Assembly: GCF_047675955.1 (NCBI RefSeq)
Contig: NC_132915.1
Coordinates: 1,029,001 to 1,093,000 of the forward strand
Direction: 5' to 3'
DNA length: 64,000 nucleotides
Origin: Chlorocebus sabaeus
Lineage: Eukaryota > Chordata > Mammalia > Primates > Cercopithecidae
The notes under the pieces: model-generated
Told to the model about the DNA's origin: nothing
Database searches by the model: none
What the model saw: the letters and a program-made list of their open reading frames with translations, nothing else
Part shown: positions 17,628-32,960 of the stretch, in pieces
Layout: each line of letters opens with the position of its first letter
Position numbering within the stretch: position 1 is the first letter of the stretch
Program-made: the position numbers and the translations under genes

Positions 17628-17661
17628 TGGATATTGTTTTAAACTGAATGCCTCCTAGTTA

Positions 17662-17966
17662 CTTTTTTTGTTTGTTTTTGAGACAGGGCCTTATTCTGTT
17701 GCCCAGGCTAGAATGCAGTGGCGTAATCATAGCTTACTGCAGCCTCGAACTCCTGGGTTCAAGTGATCCTCCTGCCTCAGCCTCCTGAGTAGCTGGGAGT
17801 ACAGGTGCCCACCACCATCCCAGCTAATTTTTTAACTTTTTTTTTTTATAGACAGGGACTCACTATGTTGCCCAAGCTTGTCTCATACCCCTGTCCTCAA
17901 GTGATCCTCCTGCCTCAGCCTTCCAAAGTGCTGCGATTACAGACGTGAGCTGTCACATCTGCTCTC
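17662..17966 (-). mobile_element. AluJ
   Basis: Second old antisense Alu, 34 bp beyond the first and in the same orientation, with 'ggcgtaatcatagcttactg' and a T-rich linker between arms. Both copies are heavily diverged. Confidence 0.92.
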
Positions 17967-18694
<728 letters not shown>

Positions 18695-18773
18695 CTAGTT
18701 GATTTCTTCTTTGTAATGGAGGTACATCTAAGGAAAGAGACTCACTGAAATTTTTACGTGGATATTGCTCAAG

Positions 18774-19161
<388 letters not shown>

Positions 19162-19304
19162 TGAGCTTGTGTAATAACTGAGAGATAGGAGCAAAAAACA
19201 AAAAACATGCAGTACTTCCGTTTGGGGAGATACTTTTTGGTTAATAATTCCAAAGCCTTTGGAAATGGACATGATAGAATGCCCACACATATTCACCCAT
19301 CACT

Positions 19305-20275
19305 CCAACAATTAGTTACTGAATACCTATTATACACGTGCCTGGCACAGAGCTGGGTGGTGGGGATATCACAGTGATCAAAAAACAGGGGGCTGGGGTT
19401 CAGTGGAAAGCAAACAGGTATTGTCTGATTACACAAAAGAATGTATGATTATACAGTGAAGAATAGGTGTAATTATAAAGTGAGATCATGTGCTCTGAGA
19501 GATAGCAGTGGAATTTCATGGAATCACCTACTGGTGGAATAGAACTGAAGCTGAGGAAGGGGTGTTTCAGCTGAGATGTGAGGATAAGTGGAGTTATTTA
19601 AGACAAATGGGTTGAGCTGGATTTGGGAGGCTGATGAGAAAATGGTTCCAGGTGGAGGGAACAGCAGGTGCACACAACATGCCTGAGGCTCCGAAGAGCT
19701 GCTGGGCGCAGAGAGAGCAGGGGAGAGCCAGCCGGATGAGGCTGGAGAGAGAGGCAGAGGCCACGCCTATGAACGCCATACAGCCATATACACAGATAGG
19801 TTTTTCTCCTATGAGTCTCAGGGAGCCAACGAAGGCTCTCCACAGGTGGGAAATGTGATCATGTTTGTGCTTTGAAAAAACCGAATAACTCAGACCAGCA
19901 TCTGGCATCTGGAGGAGCAGAGAGGGTAAGGGTTGTGATGGATAGTGAGTCGGCCATTGCAGACGTCCAGGGAGAGGTGGCAGTTCCTTGGACCAGTGTG
20001 GGGTGATGGGGAGAGAAAGTGACCACATTCAAGAGGCTCACAGGACGTAAAGTTGGCAGGACTGAAGGTGTTATGACTGTGAAAAGTGAGGGAGAGGAAG
20101 ATGCCTGGGATGAATCCTGGGTTTCCGACTCCTGACTCTGCATGGAGGATGGTGTCATTCACCAAGAGCTGGGGGAAGATCAGGTTTGATCTTCAGCAGG
20201 ATTATTTTGAAGTGCCTTTGAGTTATATCCAAATGCAGATGTTGAGTAGTCATGAGAATATGGGTCTGGAAACCA
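19305..20275 (-). mobile_element. L2 (LINE2) 3' region
   Basis: Read on the plus strand it follows the L2 antisense order: 'gcctggcacagagctggg', 'gtggggatatcacagtgatc', 'ccaggtggagggaacagcag', 'tgcctgaggct', 'gagccagccggatgagg', 'gggagccaacgaaggctc', 'gacgtccagggagagg' and 'atgttgagtagtcatgag'. Old and non-functional. The overlapping 144- and 99-codon minus frames are incidental. Confidence 0.7.
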
Positions 20276-20406
20276 AGATGTGCCCTTTTATTATTATATA
20301 ACTTATGCTTTTCAATTTCTTAAAAATTAGATGAAATATGCAGGGTTTCTGTTTGCATGTGGTTGGGTGGATTTCTCATTTATTCATGATGTTCACTTTA
20401 GCACAT
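20276..20406. other. Unassigned sequence
   Basis: Short AT-rich spacer, no feature recognised. Confidence 0.5.
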
Positions 20407-20414
20407 AAAAATCA

Positions 20415-20761
<347 letters not shown>

Positions 20762-20771
20762 GTTGAAAATA

Positions 20772-21086
20772 CACAAAATAGACCTTTCCACTATAGGAAA
20801 TTAAGAAAATTTTCTTATTACCCTAGAGACAACTGCATAAATGTATTGAACTTGTGATATGAAATCAGTTGGGAATTATTTTGTAACTTCTATTAAACTT
20901 GAACTATAGAGAGCTGGTGTTTGGTGCCGCTGGTGGTAGATGCCCATGTTATTATTTCTGTGTGACTGTGTTACCTCTTTCTCATCCTACACAGCTACTT
21001 GGACAGTTTCTTTCACTCCTGATATTTACGGTGTGCGCTGTTCTAAGTGCTGGATGTGGAGTAGCGCATAAAACAGGTACAAACAG
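20772..21086. other. Unassigned sequence
   Basis: No gene or repeat recognised. Confidence 0.5.
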
Positions 21087-21526
<440 letters not shown>

Positions 21527-21559
21527 TCACCTGTTCCTCGGATCCTCCGACTCCAGATA

Positions 21560-22740
<1,181 letters not shown>

Positions 22741-24033
22741 GTGTTCTATTTGGAAATACTTTTCTGTTGGGGACATTTCAAGAACATAGTGCATAATTTT
22801 TATTTTCCTTTACATATGGCTTTCTGTGGAGAGAGGCTGTTATCTGCAGGAAAAAAGTATGATGTGTGAGATGTGAGAGTTGCTACGAAAATGTTTCGGT
22901 ATCTGTAAGTCAATTCAATATGCTGGAAAACTCTTTAAAGGAAATCATCTTTTACAAATGTCTCAAATGTAATCACAGAAAAAATATCCTAAGCAAGGTG
23001 GTCACTGATGATTTTAAATTCTGAAGACTTGGACTCACGGACGGGCTAACATTGTGCTGAATGTCTCTGTCTCCACAGTGATACGTACACAACGGATTCT
23101 ATCACCTAGTTCTTTCCTGTCTTCCCTTATTTTCCCACAACAAAGGATGGAAAATAGTCACAACTCAGAACATATGTATATTTGGAATAGTTCATTCTTT
23201 CTGTTTTTTTTTTTTCTACTTTGAAAAAACGCACTTCGATCTTCATTGAACCACATGCAGGTCCTTTGAATGCAGCACCTAATGGAGAAGATATATAAGG
23301 CCCGGCTGCTGTAACCGAAGCTGCGTGTCCTGAAAGCCTCTGGTCTTCCTGGCCGTCCACCAGCCTGCCTGCCCATGTGTGTGAGGGTCTCCACTGTGAA
23401 TGCCCGTGTTTTGTGGAAGTGCCTTAGAAGTTTTGTTTTCATATCTAAACACTTGCTTCTCAGTGTTCTTGCCAACTGCTGTAGGATTCTTCCATCTCTT
23501 AGTGAGGGAGATTTTTTTTGGTTTGTTTCTTTTTCAGCTTTTTCTGCTAAAGCTCTTAAACAGTTAAGGAAGACCTCCCACAGACCAGAAAGGATGATTT
23601 TTGTCTCTTGATTGCTTTAGCTAAAAATTCCCCCAATTTCCCGTTGATTTGGGTAAACACTGGAGGTGTAGTGGATGCTACAGCAAGGGGCCCAGGTCCC
23701 TATTTGAGGCCGGCACCGCTGCTCCTGGCTGCCAGGAGTGTTGGCTGATGCGAGCTCAGCGGAGGCCCTCCTGGAGAGCTGCCTGACAGAGGCACGCCTT
23801 CTCCAGGACGCACTGGGAGTGGGAATTTGGGGCTGTTCTGATGGGCCATCTTCACTCCGGGACTCCCTGCGGTCCCCCTTCTCCCTCTTCCTCGTTTCCT
23901 TGGGTACTGCTGCTGTGAGCACTCCCCAGACACCCTCACCCACGTGCTCAAACACCCAGCAGCTTTCCAGGAAATCCAACTGAGACATAGGAATTTGACG
24001 ATGAATAAATCCAGGGGAAAGACAATCCTGGTG
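22741..24033. other. Unassigned sequence
   Basis: No gene or repeat recognised. The 105- and 123-codon minus frames at 23158-23475 and 23617-23988 overlap plus frames of similar length and contain no known domain. Confidence 0.5.
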
Positions 24034-24505
24034 TGTTAGTCAGGGCTCTTCAGAGGAACAGAACCAACAGGACCAACAGTATGGATATGTATGAAATCCC
24101 ACAATGATGGAGGCTGAGAAGTTTCACAGTGTGCAGTTGGCAAGCTGGAGACCCTGGGGGGCTGGTGTGTAGTTCCAGGTGGGGTCTGAACGCCCGAAAA
24201 CCAGGACAGCCAATGGTGTAAGCTCCAGTCTGATCCCTAGTCGGAGTGCAGGAGAAATCGGTGTTCGGGCAGAGTCAGGCAGAGACAGCAAATTTCCCCT
24301 TACTCTGCCTTTTTTTTCAACCAGGTCTTCAACACATGGGATAAAGTTAGCTCATGTAGGGAGGGCAGTTTGCTTTACTCAGTTTATTGATACGAATGTT
24401 GTTTCATCCAGAAACAGCCTCACAGATACACCCAGAATAATGTCTAATCAAATACCTGAGCACCTGCTAGAGTAGTCAAATTGACCCGTAACTCTAACCA
24501 TTACA
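24034..24505 (-). mobile_element. ERVL-type LTR (MLT2-like)
   Basis: Begins 'tgttagtcagggctcttcag' and ends 'ctctaaccattaca', with 'gatggaggctgagaagt', 'gcaagctggagaccc', 'ggtcttcaacacatggg' and 'cacccagaataatgtc' between. This is the reverse of an ERVL-class LTR I recall as starting TGTGATGGTTAA. The family name is from memory and uncertain. No internal viral genes are adjacent. Confidence 0.72.
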
Positions 24506-24582
24506 ACCGGTCTTCTCAATAAATAGTACCAGAACACGTGGGCGTCTGAAGAACTTGGACCTGCTGTTACACCATCCATAAA

Positions 24583-25515
24583 GATAAAACACAAACGAAT
24601 CACAGTCCTCAACATAAGGACTAGGAGTCTAAAACTCATCAAAGAAAATAGGAGTTTTTGACTTTGAGTGAGAAGATATTTTCTTAAAAATGACACCAAA
24701 AGCATAAGCCAGAAAAGAAAAAAGAGTAAAATTGGATTTCATTAAAATTAAAACATTTGTTCATCAATGTTTCACCAGTAAAGGGAGAAAGACAACCCAC
24801 AGAGCAGGAGAAGATACTTGCAAATCATACTTACGACAAGGGATTTCAAGCTAGAGTATCTAGAAAACACAACTTGGTAATAAAAAGACAACCTACTGAA
24901 AAAGGATTTCAATAGGCATTTCTTCAGAGAAGAGAGACAAATGGCCGATAAGCACATGTAAAGATGCTCAACATTATTAGTCCTCAGGGAAACGCACATC
25001 AAACTTCAGTGCGCTCCCACTTCACACCCACTAAGCTGGCTGTCGTCCAAAGACAGATATAACGAGTATTGGTGAGCACGCGGAGAACAGGAATCCTCAC
25101 ACAGTCATTGCTGGTGGGATCTGAGTGGTGCAGACAATTTGGAAAGCAGCTTCACAGTTACTCAAAATGCTAGAAATAGAGTTACCCTATGACCAGCAAT
25201 TTCACTTTTAGGTATAAACCTGAGGGAAATAAAAAACGTATGACCACACACACACACACACACACACAACCAAAAACGTTGTCCCTGAACGCTCACAGCA
25301 GCATTATTCATAATAGCCCAAAAGTGGAAGGCCCCCAAGTGCTCATCAGCTGATCGATGGATAAACAAGCTGTGGGGTGTCCATGCAATGGAATGTTATT
25401 CAGCCATGCAAAGGAATGGAGTCCTGCCACAGGTGACAGCATAGATGAGCCTTGGAAACATTTTGCTAGCTAAGAGAAGCTAGACAGCAAGGCCACATAT
25501 TGTATAATTCTGCTT
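24583..25515 (+). mobile_element. L1M, old 3' portion
   Basis: Diverged sense L1: 'gacaccaaaagcataagcc', 'ggatttcattaaaatt', 'cccacagagcaggagaagat', 'ggataaacaagctgtggg', 'gttattcagccatgcaaagg' and 'aaggccacatattgtataa'. A (CA)n microsatellite has grown within it at 25244-25269. It ends against the transposon described next. Confidence 0.88.
25244..25269 (+). repeat. (CA)n microsatellite
   Basis: About 12 CA units within the old L1M. Confidence 0.95.
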
Positions 25516-25593
25516 ACACTCATGTGGTGCATAATGACTGGGCAACGATGGTCTCTGCATATAGATAATGGTCTCATAAGATTATAATGGAAC

Positions 25594-25882
<289 letters not shown>

Positions 25883-26803
25883 TTCCTATTGCCTAGTGAT
25901 GTCAGAGCCATGATAATGTCATAGCACAACACAGTACTCACAAGTTTGTGGTGATCCTGAGATAAGCTAGCCTAGTGTGCTGGCAGTCATATAACAGTCT
26001 AGCACATACAATTATGTATAGTATATGATACTTGCTAATGATAAGAAATGATTATGTTATGGTTTATGTATGTAATACACTACACTTTTTTATTGTTATT
26101 TTAGAGTATACTCTACTTATTATAAAAATTTAACTGTAAGACAGTCTCAGGCAGGTCCTTCGGAAGAAGGTGTTGCTATCACAGGAGATGAGAGTTCCGT
26201 GTGTGTTACTGCCCCAAAGACTTTCTAGTGGGACAAAGTGTGGTGGTGGAAGATGCTGACATTGAGGATCCTGACTCTGTGTAGGCATAGGCTAATGTCT
26301 GTGTTTGTGTCTTACTTTTTAATAAAAATGTTTAAAAAGTAAAAAAAAAAAAAAAAAATTGAAAGCAGAAAAAGGCTTGTACAATAAGGATATAAGGAAA
26401 GAATATTTTTGTGTAGCTGTACAATGTGTTTGTGTTTTAAGCTGACCATTATTAGAAAGGAGTCCAAAAGTTGACAAAAATTGAGCAAGTTATAAAGTAA
26501 AAAGGTTACAGTAAGTTAAGGTTAATTTATTATTTCAGAAAGAAAAACTTTTTCTATAAAGAGTGTAGCCTAAGTGTACAGTGTTCATGAAGTCTACCTT
26601 CATGCCTTAGGCCTTCCCGTTCACTCTCCACCCACTCGCTGGCTCGCCCAAAGCGACTTCCAGTCCTGCAAGCTTTATTCATGGTACATGTCCTACACAG
26701 GTGGACTATTTTTTTTATCTTTTATACCATCTTCTTATCATACCTTTTCTATATTTAGATAAGTTTAGATACACAAATACTTACCATTGTGTTACAATTT
26801 CTT

Positions 26804-27098
26804 TTTTTTTTTTGAGACGGAGTCTCGCTCTATTGCCCAGGCTGGAGTACAGTGGTCGGATCTCAGCTCCCTGCAAGCTCCGCCTCCCGGGTTCACGCCA
26901 TTCTCCTGCCTCAGCCTCCTGAGTAGCTGGGACTACAGGCGCCCGCCACCTCGCCCGGCTAGTTTTTTGTATTTTTTTTTAGTAGAGACGGGGTTTCACC
27001 GTTTTAGCCAGGATGATCTCGATCTCCTGACCTCGTGATCCGCCCGTCTCGGCCTCCCAAAGTGCTGGGATTACAGGTTTGAGCCACCGCGCCCGGCC
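26804..27098 (-). mobile_element. AluY, Old World monkey type
   Basis: Antisense, with 'cggatctcagctccctgc', 'cacctcgcccggctag' and 'caggtttgagccaccgcg'. The 11 bp duplication 'tacaatttctt' at 26793-26803 and 27099-27109 is perfect. Little CpG decay, so a recent insertion. Confidence 0.96.
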
Positions 27099-27434
27099 TA
27101 CAATTTCTTACAGTGTTGAGTAGAGTTGCATGCTGTACAGGTTTGTAGCCTGGGAGGAACAGGTGCTGTCATACGGCGCAGGTGTGCGGTAGGTTGTCCC
27201 ATTTAGGCTTGTGTAAGGACACTCTTTGACGTGTACACGTGAAGAAAATTGCCTAATGACACTTTTCTCCGAATGTGTGTCTGTCATTAAGCAACAGATG
27301 ACTGATGTGAAATGTCAGAATGGGCCACGCCATAGAGAGATGGTCTAGGGATGGAGTAGGAGATGGGTAAGCAGGAATCAGGAAGACTGCTATAGCATGG
27401 GGTTTCTTCCCCACTTCCCACCACCTTTGTCAAT

Positions 27435-27606
27435 AGAGACAGGGTCTTGCTCTGTTCTGGAGTCTAGTGGCATGACCATGGCCCACTGCAGCTTCTAACT
27501 CCTGGCATCCTCCCACCTCAACCTCCCAGGTGTGTGACACCACACCCAGCTAATCAAAATAAAAAAATTTTTCTAGAGGCAGGATCTCACTATGTTGCCC
27601 AGGCTC
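27435..27606 (-). mobile_element. Alu fragment (AluJ/FLAM-like)
   Basis: 'gagacagggtcttgctctg', 'ggcatgaccatggccc' and 'ctcactatgttgcccaggct' are recognisable, but the middle is shortened. Old antisense fragment. Confidence 0.75.
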
Positions 27607-28127
27607 GCAGAGAGTTTCTTTTGGGGACATTGAAAATGTTCTAAAATTAGATTGTGGTGATGTATGTATCTTTGAATGAGTTTAAGTGTCGTGTCAAGTA
27701 CAATTGTCTCATTCAGCTTAGATTTTTGGAATGTTTGAAGATAAACTTTGCCTTGGAGATCATCTGCTAGCTTTCTGAGCAGACGACTGTGGATTGAGGG
27801 GAGCCATCCACTCTGCTGAAAGCTTGAGAAGATGAAGACTGAAAACAGTACCGGCAATGGAAGAGCATTGGAGATTGTTCACACGCAAAAATGCTTTCCC
27901 CTGGGGATTGTCTCCAGCTCCTTCACCTCTTGGTGTAGGTACAGAGAGCAGAGGCAAGAAGAGCCTTGAAGAGGCAGCCACACATTGTGGTGAGCAGCAC
28001 ACAGCCTCTTGCTAGGATAGGAATATGCTATCTATGCTTTGGTTCCCAATCTCCTCGCCAATAAAACCTTTGTCTCTGGTCCTCTTAACTGTAACAGCAT
28101 GCTGGACTAACAGGTTCAGGGAGTAGT
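27607..28127. other. Unassigned sequence
   Basis: No gene or repeat recognised. The 94- and 80-codon minus frames show no recognisable domain. Confidence 0.5.
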
Positions 28128-28198
28128 CTGCTGTGACGAATACTTGTTGTGCACCTACTGTGTGCCAGGGTGTATTCTAGGTGCTATGGATTTGTGAT
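28128..28198 (-). repeat. MIR fragment
   Basis: 'gtgcacctactgtgtgccag' and 'ctaggtgctatgg' match the antisense MIR end (tgagcacctactatgtgccagg). Confidence 0.6.
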
Positions 28199-28204
28199 CT
28201 GGTT

Positions 28205-28345
28205 TGATAAAAAATTTTATTTTAATGAGTACATGATATTTTGATGCACTTATCTTTCTACACATAGACATAGTGAAGTGATTACTACAGTTAAGCAAAT
28301 TACCATCTTATCATCTCATAGAGTTACCTTAGATAAATACATTTA
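28205..28345 (+). mobile_element. L1M 3' UTR fragment
   Basis: 'gagtacatgatattttgatg', 'gtgaagtgattactacag' and 'caaattaccatcttatcatc' follow an L1M 3' UTR segment (tgatgttttgata ... aatgattaaatcaagctaatta). Confidence 0.55.
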
Positions 28346-28477
28346 GATTCCATATTGACTCATCCAAAAACGCATGTTTGGAGCATCCAGTTATTTTCAT
28401 GAATTGTGCGAGGTTCCAACTGCTGATGAAAACTCATCCATCAATTTCAAACACAGAAGAATCATGTTTTAATAAAT

Positions 28478-28705
28478 TGTGGAGTCAAATAAATGTGGGT
28501 GAGTGCACCTTTTACTAGCTGTGTGACCGTGGGCAAAATTATTTAGAAGGGCAGTGTTCTCAGCTGTAGACAGAGTAGAGGGAGTGGGGGAACTTCCTCT
28601 GTGTCATTAAATGTTGTAAAAATTGATTGCGGTAACCCATCTCATCTCATTGAACACCCAGCTCAATGCCAGGAATGCATACCTTCTAATTTCCAGCTCA
28701 CTCCC
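28478..28705 (+). repeat. MIR
   Basis: 'tactagctgtgtgaccgtgg' followed by 'gggcaaaattatttagaag' and 'caatgccaggaatgcat' follows the MIR core in sense. Confidence 0.65.
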
Positions 28706-28900
28706 ACGGATATAGATTACGATTTTTGTAGAAAGCCATCCTAGTAGCCTTGTAAACTGACTTCCTCATTTGAAGGTGAGAAAACCTGGGCTCTGGAAGT
28801 GTTCGTGTCTTCCCCGAGGTTGTATAACTAGGCAATGGTGATGTCAGCCCTGAAAGCCAGGCATCCCCAATCTCAGTTCAATGCTGATCTACCACATCAT
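28706..28900 (-). repeat. MIR, opposite orientation
   Basis: 'catttgaaggtgagaaaacc', 'ttccccgaggttgtataact' and 'ggcaatggtgatgtcagccc' match antisense MIR (acagatgaggaaactgag ... caaggtcacacagctag). Together with the preceding copy it makes a tail-to-tail MIR pair. Confidence 0.6.
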
Positions 28901-29027
28901 GGTAACTTGCAAGATTACGTTGTCTTCTGTCTCTGTAATGTGCATTCCCTCAAAGCGTTTAGCATGATCTTTAAACCTGGAGCATTCACTGTAGGCGCTC
29001 AGAATATTTTTAAAAATGCCTTCCCAG

Positions 29028-30240
<1,213 letters not shown>

Positions 30241-30735
30241 GAATGTGAACGACTTGTCAGAAAGTCGCAGGCACAGCTGGCCGGGCCGGGTGGAGACCGA
30301 GGGCCAGCAGGGCCGGAGCAGCGGGAGCCGGGAGGGTGGCATCGGGGCGAGGAAGCCTGGGCTGTCCTCTGACCTCTCGCTGGCCCTCCCCGCAGATGGC
30401 AACGTCCTTGTCCCGCACGGGCGGCTCAGCCGGAGGGACCCGGCCCCTGCCTCCTGCCCGCAGCCCCCTTCCCGCTGCCAGGGTTTCTCTGCCTTCGCTG
30501 CACATTAGAACCCCCGGGGCCTTTGAAAACCTGCGAACGCCCTGGCACCAACCCAACCCCGTGCAGCCAGCGTCTCCGCGGGAGGGGCCCGAGTGCGAGC
30601 GCACATTGTTTAACGTTCCCAGGTGACCTCGTGGGCGGCCAGCACTGCAGACTCCGGGCCGCCCCAGCCGCCGCCCCCCGCGGGCCCCCGGCTGCCCTCT
30701 GGCTCGGTGCCACCGCCTGATTCTGAAGGCTGCAT
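30241..30735. promoter_or_regulatory. CpG island, no recognised gene
   Basis: A hand count over 30241-30720 gives 43 CpG dinucleotides in 480 bases and about 71% G+C, which puts observed/expected CpG near 0.7. This meets the classical island definition and contrasts with the CpG-poor flanks outside young Alus. No TATA box is evident. A pyrimidine tract ending in 'ccctccccgcag' precedes 'atggcaacg' at 30393-30404 and looks like a splice acceptor, and 'cccaggtgacct' near 30620 looks like a donor, but the frame between them has no known domain. A short MER5A-like piece may lie at 30497-30575. It could be a promoter for an unannotated or non-coding transcript, or an orphan island. Confidence 0.6.
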
Positions 30736-30774
30736 CCTCGCTTCTCCCCAGCGCCTACTGCCAGCGGTGACTGT

Positions 30775-31185
30775 CTCTGGAGGCGTCATTTGGGGGCTGT
30801 AGTGGGGTGAGTGGTGGCTCTCCAAAAGACACGTCATGTCTGGGAACCCAATTTGTAAAGAGGGTTTTTGAGAATTAAATTAAATAAAGGTTTTCGAGAG
30901 ATCATCCTGGAGTTAAGCTGAGCCCTAGATCCAATGACAAGTGTCTTTATAAGAGGTGGGGGCGGGGGGCGAAGTAGGAGAAGGCCCTGTGGAGAGGCAG
31001 GCAGAGACTGGAACCACAAACCAGGCAATGCCCACAGCTACCCACAGCTGGGAGAGGCAAGGAAGGATTCTACTCTAGAGCCTTGGCGGGGAGCGTGGCC
31101 CTGCCGACACCTTGATCTTGGACTTCCAGCCTCCAGAGCTGTGAGAGGGTCCATTTCTGTTGTTTAGTCCATTAGGTCTGTGGTC
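30775..31185 (+). mobile_element. MLT1-type LTR
   Basis: 'gatcatcctggagttaagc', 'ctagatccaatgacaagtgt', 'ctttataagagg', 'gagaggcaaggaaggattct', 'tggccctgccgacacc', 'ttgatcttggacttccag' and 'cctccagagctgtgagag' follow the MLT1 class in sense. Includes a G-rich patch at 30956-30970. Solitary. Confidence 0.78.
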
Positions 31186-31928
31186 TTTGGTGATCTGTGG
31201 TCATTGGTTGGCAGCCCTGGGAAGCTGGTAGAGACGCCCTCTCAAGCTGCTATTGTCTGCTTGGTTGTATCTAGGCTGAAACCCATCCAGTTCAACACGC
31301 TTCCTTTGGACTCACTTAATGAACTCACCAAAGCTGGCCTTTTTCTTCTTATATTTAGAGCTTTTGGGGCTGTCCTCTAGGGCAAAGCCTCCCTCTTTTC
31401 CACTCCCTTCCAGCCTTTTCTTCTCTATCCAGACTCAACAGCATCCACCAAAAACCACCTCAGAAGGCTCACATCCTAGAGTTGAAAAATGACTTTGCAG
31501 ATTTAAATTTTTCATATCATTTAAAAAATGAGCCAAATTTATGCCTTATACAATGACTTGCAGACAATTGAAGCAATCTAGAAGAATAAACTCTGCCTTC
31601 ACCCCCTGCCCGCTTCTTCCATCCCACCTGCTATGCCCATGGTAACCAATGACAACCAAGAACACTCTGGTGAAGACCCTTCCAGTCCTTTCTCTAGGAA
31701 GACACTTTCCAAGTGACAATGGACTCAAATATATAGGAAATGTAAGCTTTAATATAGGCAGAAACAGAACCGGGCTTGTGGAAGTGGCCATGGTGGGATG
31801 CTTGGAACCCACTGACTATTCCTCCTACAATCTCTTGGAGGAACCCACAGGCTACAAGGAACAAAGACAAATCGAAAACCACTATCTTAGCCTTCCTGGA
31901 GTTTGGGCCTTGGAAACCAAGGCCAATG
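31186..31928. other. Unassigned sequence
   Basis: Lies between two MaLR LTRs of different subfamilies. No internal MaLR sequence is recognised, and none of the short frames has a known domain. Confidence 0.5.
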
Positions 31929-31929
31929 C

Positions 31930-32297
31930 TATGGTTTGAATGTTCATGTCGTCTTCAAAATTCATGTTGAAACAATCCCCAAAGCAACAGTATTAAGAGG
32001 TGAGGCCTTTAGGAGGTGGTTAGGCCATGAGGGCTGTCCTCAGGGATAGGATTAGTGCCTTGTAAGAGGGCTGGAGGGAGCTAGCCAGGCCTTTTTTGCC
32101 TCTGCCTCCTGTTGTATGAGGACCCAGCAACAAGGCACCATCTTGGAAGCAGGAGCTGCTCTCACCAGACACCCACTCTGCCGGTGCCTTGATTTTGGAC
32201 TTCCAGCCTCCAGAACTGTGAGTAACACATTTCTGTTCTTTATAAATCACAAAGTCTGTGGCATTTTTGTTAGAGTAGCCCAAATGGACTAAGGCAG
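31930..32297 (+). mobile_element. MLT1A-like LTR
   Basis: Almost complete MaLR LTR: 'tatggtttgaatgttcatg', 'ttcatgttgaaacaatcccc', 'gaggtgaggcctttaggagg', 'aggccatgagggct', 'caacaaggcaccatcttgg', 'cagacacccactctgccgg', 'ttggacttccagcctccag' and 'caaatggactaaggca'. Sense orientation, solitary. Confidence 0.88.
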
Positions 32298-32499
32298 CCG
32301 GGACGAGGGCAAGGCATGTGTGTGGAAAGATAGAGGGGCTCATTCACAGAGATTAGGGGCTCTTCAGGTTGGACGGTGAGGACCCGGACACCAGCAGAAA
32401 GGGGGTCATGGCTCTCTCTCTTTAAGGCTTCTGCGTATTTCAGAAGGAGGAAGAAGCTGTAGTGATTATTTCCAGCTACACACATCAGGAACTCTGCTC
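32298..32499. other. Unassigned sequence
   Basis: No feature recognised. Confidence 0.5.
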
Positions 32500-32960
32500 A
32501 AAGCCTACAATATCTCCCCATGTCCCCTACAGTGAAAGCCAGAGTCCCTGCTGGCCACACAGGATCTGCTCCTTCACGCCACCCCAGAGACTCTTCCTCC
32601 CTAATCGCATCCCCTGTCACTATTCCCTCCACCTGCCCTACTCCAGTCCCCAGCTTCCCTCCTGTCCCTCAGACACACCAAGCTTGGCACCTGTGCATTC
32701 GCTCTTCCCTCTACCTGGAGTGCTCTTCCCCAGGTATCCGGGCTCCTCCCTTCCTTCCTGCAGTCCTCTGCTCATATGCCCCCTGATCTGAGCTTCCCCA
32801 GCCACCCTACCCAAGTGGCGCCTGCCCCACCCACCACATGCTGTTCCCTGTTTCCTTCACTTCTCCAGCACTGAGTGTCACCTGACTTTCCAGCCACAGG
32901 GACACAGACCGACTGTACCACAGCTTTTGTGAGAAATAATACAAAAATAAGTCAGCTGCT
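32500..32960 (+). mobile_element. L2 3' region
   Basis: 'cagacacaccaagcttggc', 'ctctacctggagtgctcttc', 'ctgcagtcctctgctcat' and 'gagcttccccagccacccta' follow the L2 3' end in sense (gaacacaccaagctc ... tgcctggaatgctcttcc ... ttcaggtctctgctcaaa). Confidence 0.75.
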
